Assembly (NCBI GenBank): GCA_020833055.1
Contig: JAJHQZ010000020.1
Location: forward strand, 1-9,005
Length of the DNA stretch: 9,005 nt
Reading direction: 5' to 3'
Source of the DNA: Candidatus Korarchaeum sp.
Lineage (GTDB): Archaea; Korarchaeota; Korarchaeia; Korarchaeales; Korarchaeaceae
In this document: one piece after another, positions 1-5,968 of the stretch
Layout of the letters: every line of letters starts with the position of its first letter
How positions within the stretch are numbered: the stretch's first letter is position 1
The notes under the pieces: generated by a model
What the model saw: only the letters and a program-made list of their open reading frames with translations
What the model was told of the DNA's origin: nothing
Database searches by the model: none
Made by a program: the position numbers and the translations under genes

Positions 1-1
1 C

Positions 2-6
2 GGAGG
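2..6 (+). promoter_or_regulatory. Shine-Dalgarno site of mtnA
   Basis: GGAGG lies just before the ATG at 10 with a short 3-base spacer. It matches the anti-SD end of archaeal 16S rRNA and supports ATG 10 as the start. The promoter lies outside the window. Confidence 0.5.
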
Positions 7-9
7 ATT

Positions 10-1062
10 ATGATAGACCTGCCCAGGACAGTGGACTTCGATGGGAGGAGGGTCATCTTAGTCGATCAGAGGAAGTTACCTCAAGAGCTCTCTTTCGTGG
101 AGTGCTACGATATAGAGTGCGTGGCCTCAGCTATAAGAGGAATGGTAGTCAGAGGGGCCCCTGCTATAGGAGCTACAGCAGCCTTCGGTCTAGCTCTCCA
201 CTCTAAGAACATCGGGACCGGGAGTAGGGATGAGCTGCTGAAGGAACTCAGGAGGGCAGCTGATATTTTGAGATCGACTAGGCCGACAGCATACAACATG
301 TTCTGGGCGATAAATAGGGTCATGAGGGCTGCTGAATCCTCTGAGGACGCTGAAGATTTGAGGAGGAAGGTGGAGGAGGAAGCTAGGAGGATAGCTGAGG
401 AGGATATCGAGGCCAATATCGCGATAGGTGAGCACGGGAAGGTCCTGATAGAGGACGGGTATAGGGTGATGACGATATGCAACGCTGGTTCACTAGCCAC
501 AGTCTGGTTCGGGACAGCTACAGCCCCCATGTACATGGCTAAGATGCAGGGAATTGATTTCGAGGTCTACGTGCTGGAGACGAGGCCAGTTCTCCAGGGA
601 GCTAGGATAACTTCCTTCGAGCTGAGGAGAGCTGGCATACCAGTTAAGCTAATAGTAGATGGGGCAGCTGGTTACGTTATCTCCGAGATAGGGATAGATC
701 TAATAATAACGGGGGCCGATAGGATATTATTCGATGGCACTGTATTCAATAAGATAGGCACATATACCCTCTCCGTCTTAGCGAAGGAGCACGGGGTCCC
801 CTTCTATGTAGCAGCTCCTACATCTACTTTCGATCCCCTCTCGAGGAGGGAGGATGTGAGGATAGAGATGAGGGAAGCTGATGAAGTCGCTGTGATAAAC
901 GGGAGGAGGATAGCGCCGGAGGGTATAACTATACTCAATCCCGCTTTCGATAGGACGCCCCCTGAGAACGTGACCGGTATAATAACTGAGAGGGGGATAA
1001 TCAGGAAGCCCTTCGAGGAAAAAATAAGGGAGCTCATTGGAAGCCGGGCGGCCTCACCTTGA
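10..1062 (+). CDS. mtnA: S-methyl-5-thioribose-1-phosphate isomerase (MtnA)
   Basis: This 350-residue protein belongs to the eIF-2B alpha/beta/delta-like isomerase family. MtnA converts methylthioribose-1-phosphate (an aldose) to methylthioribulose-1-phosphate in the cytosolic methionine salvage pathway. Visible motifs are the N-terminal LVDQRKLP (about 17-24), the phosphate-loop-like RGAPAIG (48-54), the catalytic cysteine in CNAGSLAT (Cys157) and the catalytic aspartate in TGADRI (Asp237), followed by FNKIGTYTL. Both catalytic residues known from the Bacillus enzyme are present, and the length fits the family (about 340-370). The start ATG has a GGAGG just upstream. The last 29 bp overlap the convergent gyaR gene. 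The main alternative is ribose-1,5-bisphosphate isomerase of archaeal AMP degradation, a close relative. The length and the N-terminal DQR motif favour MtnA, but substrate cannot be settled by eye. Confidence 0.9.
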   Translation: MIDLPRTVDFDGRRVILVDQRKLPQELSFVECYDIECVASAIRGMVVRGAPAIGATAAFGLALHSKNIGTGSRDELLKELRRAADILRSTRPTAYNMFWAINRVMRAAESSEDAEDLRRKVEEEARRIAEEDIEANIAIGEHGKVLIEDGYRVMTICNAGSLATVWFGTATAPMYMAKMQGIDFEVYVLETRPVLQGARITSFELRRAGIPVKLIVDGAAGYVISEIGIDLIITGADRILFDGTVFNKIGTYTLSVLAKEHGVPFYVAAPTSTFDPLSRREDVRIEMREADEVAVINGRRIAPEGITILNPAFDRTPPENVTGIITERGIIRKPFEEKIRELIGSRAASP

Positions 1063-2044
1063 CTACCTCTTGATTCACTAGATTCGGGGGTACCTCTCCC
1101 CTCTTGAAAGCTATCAGATTCTCAGCGACCATCTCAGCCATCCTAGATCTCGTCTCATAACTGGCGCTCGCGATATGAGGGGCCAGGACTACGTTATCGA
1201 GACCGAGGAGGGGATCGTCAGGGGGTATCGGTTCCTGCTCGAATACATCGAGGCCAGCGCCAGCTATCCATCCCTCCTTGAGCGCTCTATACAGAGCTCT
1301 CTGATCTACTACCTTCCCCCTGGACGTATTGACTAGGATCGCTGTACGCTTCATCTTCCTCAACTGCTCCTCCCCTATCATATGATACGTCTCCTCAGTC
1401 AGGGGGACGTGGAGGGAAACGAAATCGGATTCCTCGAGTAGTTTCTCGAGGGGGACGTACTCCACACCGAGCTCCTTCTCCAAGTCCTCCCTCCTTATCG
1501 TGTCATAGTAGAGGACCCTCATACCGAAGCCCTTGGCCCTCCTAGCTACAGCAGCTCCTATCCTGCCCATCCCCACTATCCCCAGGGTCCTCCCGTAGAC
1601 ATCGTAGCCCAGCATCATCATTGGGTGCCACGCTACCTTCCACTTCCCCTCCCTGACGTACTTATCCGCTTCAACTACCCTCCTAGCTGCAGCCATCAGG
1701 AGGGCGAATGCGAAATCGGCTGTAGTCTCTGTTAGCACTCCCGGTGTGTTCGTGACGTAAATCCCTCTCTTAGTCGCTTCCTTTACGTCTATGTTATCGT
1801 AACCCACGGCTAATTGAGCCACTATCCTCAGCTTGGGGGCGGCTTCGAATACTTCAGCATCTATCGGATCCGTTAACAGGGATACGAGGGCATCGCAATC
1901 CTTAACTCTCTCAATTATGACTCGCTTGGGTGGAGGGGCCTCGTCCTTCCAGAGATCTACCTCGAAATGTTCCTCTATCTTTGAGAGACCTCTCTCCGGG
2001 ATCTCCCTAGTTACGAAAACTCTGGGTCTCATATGCAATAGCAC
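1034..2044 (-). CDS. gyaR: Glyoxylate reductase / D-isomer-specific 2-hydroxyacid dehydrogenase
   Basis: The protein has up to 336 residues. It reduces glyoxylate (and probably related 2-oxoacids) to glycolate with NAD(P)H in the cytosol. From memory it resembles the Thermococcus/Pyrococcus glyoxylate reductases along its whole length, including AKRAKGF-, [14 protein letters not shown]- and FKRGEVPP-like stretches. The Rossmann motif GMGRIG is at 158-163. The catalytic triad is Arg242 (in SRGKVVD), Glu271 (in FEQEP) and His290 (in APHIAS). An acidic residue after the second strand (YYD, Asp181) argues for NADH over NADPH; this is inference. Two starts are possible: GTG at 2044, and ATG at 2032, which gives [13 protein letters not shown] and matches the family N-terminus, so ATG 2032 is preferred. 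A minus-strand AT-rich TATA-like tract lies at about 2051-2070. The 3' end overlaps mtnA. Confidence 0.9.
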   Translation of the reverse strand: MLLHMRPRVFVTREIPERGLSKIEEHFEVDLWKDEAPPPKRVIIERVKDCDALVSLLTDPIDAEVFEAAPKLRIVAQLAVGYDNIDVKEATKRGIYVTNTPGVLTETTADFAFALLMAAARRVVEADKYVREGKWKVAWHPMMMLGYDVYGRTLGIVGMGRIGAAVARRAKGFGMRVLYYDTIRREDLEKELGVEYVPLEKLLEESDFVSLHVPLTEETYHMIGEEQLRKMKRTAILVNTSRGKVVDQRALYRALKEGWIAGAGLDVFEQEPIPPDDPLLGLDNVVLAPHIASASYETRSRMAEMVAENLIAFKRGEVPPNLVNQEVVKVRPPGFQ

Positions 2045-2050
2045 TCCCCT

Positions 2051-2070
2051 ATTTTTTTTATCTTTTTATC
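2051..2070. promoter_or_regulatory. AT-rich divergent promoter tract (gyaR / GTPase operon)
   Basis: This 20-bp run is entirely A/T except for two C's. On the minus strand it contains GATAAAAAGATAAAAAAAAT, placing a TATA-like element about 26 bp before the preferred gyaR ATG (2032). On the plus strand CTTTTTATC (2062-2070) lies about 27 bp before the GTG/ATG cluster at 2091-2096. One tract may thus serve two outward promoters. The elements are inferred from spacing; BRE sequences are not convincing. Confidence 0.5.
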
Positions 2071-2106
2071 TCCTGGATGTGGGGAGGCAGGTGATGAGTA
2101 TTTAGG

Positions 2107-2145
2107 CTGGAGCCCGAGAGGGAGGATGGGAAGTTCGAGTACAAG
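2107..2145 (+). other. Probable coding extension of the GTPase upstream of its first standard start
   Basis: The frame of the downstream GTPase stays open back to a TGA at 2095-2097. From the CTG at 2107 it reads LEPEREDGKFEYK and then joins LKL at 2146. As I remember the GTPBP1/2 family, EDG-x-x-EYKLKL is conserved, so these bases look coding. No ATG, GTG or TTG lies in frame between the stop and 2146. GGTGAT (2090-2095), a plausible archaeal SD core, is 11 bases before the CTG. Confidence 0.5.
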
Positions 2146-3669
2146 TTGAAGCTAGAGGCTGGCTCAGGGGATAGGATAGAGAAGCTAGTGACCCAACTGA
2201 ACTATAGGCTCAATGAGGGAGGTGGAGAAGCATTTTACGAGCTCGGAATAACTGATGACGGTATCCCAGTCGGTCTGACTGATGAGGAGGCTTCAGAATC
2301 ACTGAAAGTGATCGAGAAGATAACTGAGAGGCTGGGAGCTAAGTTCATGGTAGTGAGGAAGGAGAGAGCGCCTAGAGGATATGTCTACGAGCTCTTGATA
2401 AGGAGGACGTTGGATGTCCCACCTATACAGCTCTCAATAGCTCTGCTAGGTAATGTAGATGCCGGGAAGTCCACACTGAAGGGGGTCCTCATCTCCGGGA
2501 GCTTGGATGACGGGGATGGCCTAGCTATGAGCCAAGTAGCTAGGTACTTGCACGAGCTCAAGTACAGGAGGTCCTCATCCGTCAGCCATCACATACTCGG
2601 CTTCGATGATACGGGGGCTCCAGTCAACGATGCCCTCTCCTACAATGAGGCCGAGATATACTTGAGGTCATCTAAAGTGATAACTCTAGTGGACTTAGCT
2701 GGGCATGAGAGATATCTCAGGACGACTCTCAAGGGTATAATGGGTTCCCTCCCTGATTACGCAGCTCTAGTAGTTTCAGCGAACGCTGGTCCGATAGGGA
2801 GCTTCAGGGAGCACTTAGGTCTATCTCTGGTCCTCAGCATACCTATCTTCATAGTCGTGACTAAGCTAGATATAACGCCGAAGGAAGTGCTGAAGAGGAA
2901 CTTAGAGAGCCTGATCGGGATATTAAAGCTACCAGGGGTGAATAAGATCCCCCTATTAGTGAAGGATGAGAATGATTGCGCATTAGCCGCTAGGAACATG
3001 CCCCAAGGCAGAGTGACCCCTATATTCCTCGTATCCAATGTCACTGGGGAGGGGCTAGGCTTACTGAAGAAGTTCCTCAATATGATACCTCCTAGGATCA
3101 ACTGGAGTGAGAGGCTGAGCGGGAAGTTCCTCAGTTACGTGGATGAGAAGTTCAACGTACCCGGGGTGGGCCTCGTCCTATCCGGGTTGATAGAATCGGG
3201 CTCTATATCAGTGGGCCAGAGGGTCCTCCTGGGCCCCTTCGAGGATGGTTCGTTCAGGGCAGTGAGGGTCAAATCGATCCATGTGAACAGAGTGAACGTC
3301 GAGAGGGCTAACGCTGGTCAATTCGCGACATTCGCTGTGACTAACGTGGATTACGATGAAGTTAGGAAGGGGATGGTCCTGATAGACGACCCTAAGCCAT
3401 CCGCCGTGAGAGTGTTCAAGGCTAGAGTCAGGGTGCTCCACCACCCGACGACTATAAAAGTCGGGTATGAGCCTGTGATCCACCTAAAGACGATAAGACA
3501 ACCAGCTAAACTCATAGATTCATCTAAGCAGTACTTGAGGACTGGAGATATCGCTGAAGTCTCATTCAAATTCATGATAAGGCCGGAGTACGTCAGAGTG
3601 GGTGACCAATTCGTCTTCAGGGAGGGAAGGACGAAGGGGATAGGTGAAGTGATATCGCTCGTGGAGTAG
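2146..3669 (+). CDS. GTPBP1/GTPBP2-like translational GTPase
   Basis: This 507-residue (or longer) protein is an EF-1A/EF-Tu-superfamily GTPase of the GTPBP1/2 family. In animals these proteins are elongation-factor-like and are tied to mRNA decay and stalled-ribosome handling; the archaeal role is not established. Residues are numbered from the TTG at 2146. The N-terminal region carries the family motif LVTQLNYRLNEGGGEA (14-29). G1 is GNVDAGKST (102-110), the switch I region is RRSSSV (141-146), G3 is DLAGH (183-187), G4 is TKLD (239-242, as in the family rather than NKxD) and G5 is SNVTGEG (297-303). Beta-barrel domains follow, with VKSIH (375-379), LHHPTT (431-436) and FREGRTKGIG (491-500). 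The TTG at 2146 has no good SD and cuts into a conserved motif, so the true start is probably upstream. Six bases separate the gene from the helicase gene, suggesting one operon. Confidence 0.85.
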   Translation: MKLEAGSGDRIEKLVTQLNYRLNEGGGEAFYELGITDDGIPVGLTDEEASESLKVIEKITERLGAKFMVVRKERAPRGYVYELLIRRTLDVPPIQLSIALLGNVDAGKSTLKGVLISGSLDDGDGLAMSQVARYLHELKYRRSSSVSHHILGFDDTGAPVNDALSYNEAEIYLRSSKVITLVDLAGHERYLRTTLKGIMGSLPDYAALVVSANAGPIGSFREHLGLSLVLSIPIFIVVTKLDITPKEVLKRNLESLIGILKLPGVNKIPLLVKDENDCALAARNMPQGRVTPIFLVSNVTGEGLGLLKKFLNMIPPRINWSERLSGKFLSYVDEKFNVPGVGLVLSGLIESGSISVGQRVLLGPFEDGSFRAVRVKSIHVNRVNVERANAGQFATFAVTNVDYDEVRKGMVLIDDPKPSAVRVFKARVRVLHHPTTIKVGYEPVIHLKTIRQPAKLIDSSKQYLRTGDIAEVSFKFMIRPEYVRVGDQFVFREGRTKGIGEVISLVE

Positions 3670-3675
3670 GTCGGA

Positions 3676-5493
3676 TTGAGGGTTAAAGTAGCTAATAGAA
3701 TTTTCGAGAGATCGATATCAGATAAAGATTTTGAATACATTAAGGAGAAATTGAAATCAGTTTGTAGGTTTGAGCCCTCATCAGCTACATGGGTCTTCGA
3801 TCCTAAGAAAGCCCTGTGCAGGGATCCGAGTTTCCTGCAGGAGATATTTGGGGTCCCTAGGGACCTGATAGAGGGGGAATTGAGGAAGTATAGGGAACAA
3901 CTGGATGAGAGGTTGAATAAGATCTTCGATAGCGGGAAGTTCGCCTTCCTCCCCTGCGGGGAGGTTAGGGAGCCTTTCAGACTCGAGGATGGTCTAGCTG
4001 TCGTGGAGATAGAGAAGCTCAGGGATATGATCTCTAGGGAGGGGCCTCTAGTTATCTCAGCTATCATCAGCTCGATAAACGGTTATTACATAGAGGAGCA
4101 CTTAGATAAGCTGAGGAGATCGGGCAGGGAAGTAGTCATCAGGGACTCCGGGAGGGGCCTCTTAATAGATCATACAGATATGAACTTCCTCAAGGATCTG
4201 GAATCGATATCCAGTGTGAAATACTACGTTAAAACTATAAGGGAGGTGAGGGTCTATGAGATCCCGATAATCAGGAGGTCCGGGAACCGTATTGAAGCGC
4301 CTTACTTCGCTCACTATTGGATAAGGAGGATAGCTGAGAAGAACGGCCTCTCAGTGAGGGATGAAGTCAATTGGCCAGATTCCGAGCTCAAGTTATCGAG
4401 GAACTTCTCCCTCTACGATTTCCAAGAGGCTGCTGTAGAGGAATGGGAGAGGAGAGGGAAATTCGGGACTGTAGTGATGCCCACTGGCGCTGGTAAGACT
4501 TACGTCGGGTTGGAAGCTATATTCAGGACCTCTAAGAGCACTTTAATATGCGTAGTCACTGAGGAGATGGTCGGGCAGTGGAGGGAACTGATAAGGGAGA
4601 AGCTATCGTACAATCCAGCTATCTTCTCGGGGAGGAAGAAGGAAGTGAGACCCATAACTGTCGGCATTTATAATTCAGTCGCTAAGCATATAGATTCCCT
4701 CTACGATAAGTTCTCCTTGGTGATATTCGACGAAGTCCATCACGTCCCGGCATCCACTTTCAAGGAAGTGGCCTTCAGGTCGAAAGCTAAGTACAGGTTG
4801 GGGCTCTCAGCTACACCGGAGAGAGCGGATGGGAACGATCACTTGATATTCTTGACTTCAGGTGAGATAGTCTACAAGATAAGTTTCCCTGAGCTCCTCT
4901 CCAGGGGCTTCCTAGCCCCCGTCAGGCATCACATAGTTTACGTGGATCTCACTGACGAGGAGAGGAGGGAGATGGGGAGGGAGCTATTCCTGGCTAGAGA
5001 TGAGGAGGAGAGGAAGCTCATAGAGAAGAAATATGCTCTCAAGGCTAGGAATAAGGTAAGAGAGGTCCTGAGGATAATGGAGGAAGTTAAGGATAGGAAG
5101 GTCCTCATCTTCACTGAGTACATAGATCAAGCTGAGGAGATATACAAGGAACTGAGGAAGAAGTACAAAGTGGAACTGATGATAGGGAAGACATCGGGGA
5201 GGTCAGAGATATTCGAGAGGTTCAAGAGGGGTGATATAAATGTCATAGTCACTACTAGGGTTCTGGACGAGGGGATAGATGTACCTGATGCCGATGTAGC
5301 TATAATAGTGAGCGGATCCGGCTCGAGGAGGCAGATGGCCCAGAGAGTGGGTAGAGTAGTCAGGGGGGCTCCCGGTAAGGTAGCGGATGTCTACGAGATA
5401 GTTACGAGGGGGACTATAGAGGAGAAGTTATCCAGAGTCAGGAGGAGGGGGATAGGGTTCCTAAAGGCATACAGAGATCTCAAATATCACTGA
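3676..5493 (+). CDS. XPB/Rad25-like superfamily 2 DNA helicase
   Basis: This 605-residue helicase resembles archaeal XPB (COG1061 type), an ATP-driven DNA unwinding or translocating motor linked to excision repair and transcription. Motifs in order: Q-motif region YDFQEAAVEEW (247-257), Walker A MPTGAGKT (268-275), DEVHH (352-356), LSATPERADG (377-386), then helicase domain 2 with FTEYIDQAEEI (479-489), TTRVLDEGIDVPDAD (526-540), VSGSGS (545-550) and QRVGRVVRG (556-564). The classical XPB RED motif appears here as RAD (383-385). The charged helical segment at about 425-470 sits where XPB has its thumb, but looks shorter. Walker A is about 150 residues further in than in Archaeoglobus XPB, so the N-terminus (1-240) is extended and of unclear function. 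The start is TTG with GGAG 9 bases upstream, overlapping the GTPase stop. No bax1-like nuclease gene follows, although archaeal xpb often has one. Confidence 0.85.
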   Translation: MRVKVANRIFERSISDKDFEYIKEKLKSVCRFEPSSATWVFDPKKALCRDPSFLQEIFGVPRDLIEGELRKYREQLDERLNKIFDSGKFAFLPCGEVREPFRLEDGLAVVEIEKLRDMISREGPLVISAIISSINGYYIEEHLDKLRRSGREVVIRDSGRGLLIDHTDMNFLKDLESISSVKYYVKTIREVRVYEIPIIRRSGNRIEAPYFAHYWIRRIAEKNGLSVRDEVNWPDSELKLSRNFSLYDFQEAAVEEWERRGKFGTVVMPTGAGKTYVGLEAIFRTSKSTLICVVTEEMVGQWRELIREKLSYNPAIFSGRKKEVRPITVGIYNSVAKHIDSLYDKFSLVIFDEVHHVPASTFKEVAFRSKAKYRLGLSATPERADGNDHLIFLTSGEIVYKISFPELLSRGFLAPVRHHIVYVDLTDEERREMGRELFLARDEEERKLIEKKYALKARNKVREVLRIMEEVKDRKVLIFTEYIDQAEEIYKELRKKYKVELMIGKTSGRSEIFERFKRGDINVIVTTRVLDEGIDVPDADVAIIVSGSGSRRQMAQRVGRVVRGAPGKVADVYEIVTRGTIEEKLSRVRRRGIGFLKAYRDLKYH

Positions 5494-5507
5494 GATATGG
5501 ATCCTCC

Positions 5508-5681
5508 TCAGTAGATTATGCGACTATACGTCTCGGATTGCTTGAGATGAGCTTTAGGAATCCCCCAATCATTAGGAACTGCCTTCCGCATGAAACTATG
5601 CGGGCTGTGTCTTAGCAAATCCTCCTCTCTCCGAAAATTCATGCACTGATATTTCCCTTGGGATTCCGCGACCTCCGTCAT
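5508..5681 (-). CDS. Doubtful small ORF, 57 codons, no recognised family
   Basis: An ATG at 5681 opens 57 codons ending in TGA at 5508-5510. The product begins MTEVAESQGKYQ and ends KQSETYSRIIY. It fills most of the xpb-feoA spacer and runs opposite to both neighbours. Against it: no SD is visible, no convincing promoter was found, and its codons (CGG, CGC, CAT, TAT, GCA) differ from the AGG-rich usage of surrounding genes. That could mean acquired or decaying DNA, or chance. I recognise no domain, signal peptide or membrane segment. Confidence 0.15.
   Translation of the reverse strand: MTEVAESQGKYQCMNFRREEDLLRHSPHSFMRKAVPNDWGIPKAHLKQSETYSRIIY
5586..5603. repeat. Short inverted repeat (hairpin) in the xpb-feoA spacer
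   Basis: CCGCAT (5586-5591) and ATGCGG (5598-5603) are exact complements around a 6-base loop. No T-run follows, so it is a poor terminator. A second pair, GGAATCCC (5557-5564) and GGGATTCC (5660-5667), could close a larger stem around it. With stems this short in 250 bp, chance is a fair explanation. Confidence 0.35.
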
Positions 5682-5705
5682 GGATGAGCTTCTCGGTACG
5701 CAATG

Positions 5706-5716
5706 TTTTTATAAAA
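5706..5716 (+). promoter_or_regulatory. TATA box of the feoAB operon
   Basis: TTTTTATAAAA is a strong archaeal TATA box centred about 33 bp before the feoA ATG. This predicts transcription starting near 5736-5738, hence a leader of only a few bases. Its last two bases are shared with the operator palindrome. Confidence 0.75.
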
Positions 5717-5734
5717 GTTAGGCTAGCCTAACTT
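5715..5734. promoter_or_regulatory. DtxR/IdeR-type operator in the feoAB promoter
   Basis: AAGTTAGGCTAGCCTAACTT is a perfect 20-bp palindrome. It shares TAGCCTAAC exactly with the known DtxR consensus (TTAGGTTAGCCTAACCTAA) and keeps the TTAGG...CCTAA arms. It fills the gap between the TATA box and the predicted transcription start of an iron-uptake operon, where a bound repressor would block polymerase. Inferred regulation: an Fe(II)-loaded DtxR/IdeR/MDR1-like protein encoded elsewhere represses feoAB when iron is plentiful. Confidence 0.75.
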
Positions 5735-5743
5735 CAGGTCCAG

Positions 5744-5968
5744 ATGCTACCGCTATCCGAAGTTAAGCAAGGCAGCAGGGGGAGAGTAGTAGCGATAACA
5801 GCCGGATACGGAGCGACCAGAAGGTTGATGGAGATGGGCATTATACCGGGGGAGACTGTCGAGGTCCTCTCAAATTACTTCGGGCCTGTAGTAGTCAGAG
5901 TGAGGGGAGTCACTTTCGCCCTAGGTAGGGGACTCGCTTCTAAAGTCTTAGTGGAGGTGATCGAGTGA
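5744..5968 (+). CDS. feoA: Ferrous iron transport protein A (FeoA)
   Basis: FeoA is a small cytosolic SH3-like beta-barrel protein that partners the FeoB transporter and is thought to modulate its GTPase or assembly. The 74-residue length is typical. Family signatures are the start MLPLSEVKQGSRGRVV, then RRLMEMGIIPGETVEVL (26-42), and the final strands FGPVVVRVRGVTFALGRGLASKVLV (about 46-70). The start ATG has AGGT four bases upstream, a weak SD, and follows a TATA box and a DtxR-type palindrome. Its TGA overlaps the GTG start of feoB (GTGA), so the two are translationally linked. No feoC-like gene accompanies them. Confidence 0.93.
   Translation: MLPLSEVKQGSRGRVVAITAGYGATRRLMEMGIIPGETVEVLSNYFGPVVVRVRGVTFALGRGLASKVLVEVIE

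Noticed and set aside
1833-2105. A 90-codon plus-strand frame ending just before the GTPase.
   Set aside because: It lies opposite the strongly supported gyaR gene, has serine-rich shadow composition, and crosses the promoter tract.
2252-2305. C/D box sRNA-like pattern inside the GTPase gene: CTGATGA, CTGA, CTGATGA, CTGA with two 16-base gaps.
   Set aside because: The first base of each C box is C, not a purine. There is no gap between D' and C'. The repeats arise from Thr-Asp-Asp/Glu codons in a conserved protein segment.
3667-3678. Possible readthrough fusion of the GTPase and helicase, which share a frame separated by a single TAG.
   Set aside because: A GGAG ribosome site precedes the helicase TTG, both proteins have complete family ends, and nothing indicates TAG recoding.
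3351-4067. A 238-codon open frame on the minus strand across the GTPase-helicase junction.
   Set aside because: It is antisense to two well-supported genes, and its Ser/Leu-rich product is typical of the shadow of purine-rich coding DNA.
5484-5498. ATATC/GATAT hairpin around the helicase stop codon as a terminator.
   Set aside because: The stem is only 5 bp and AT-rich, with no T-run behind it.
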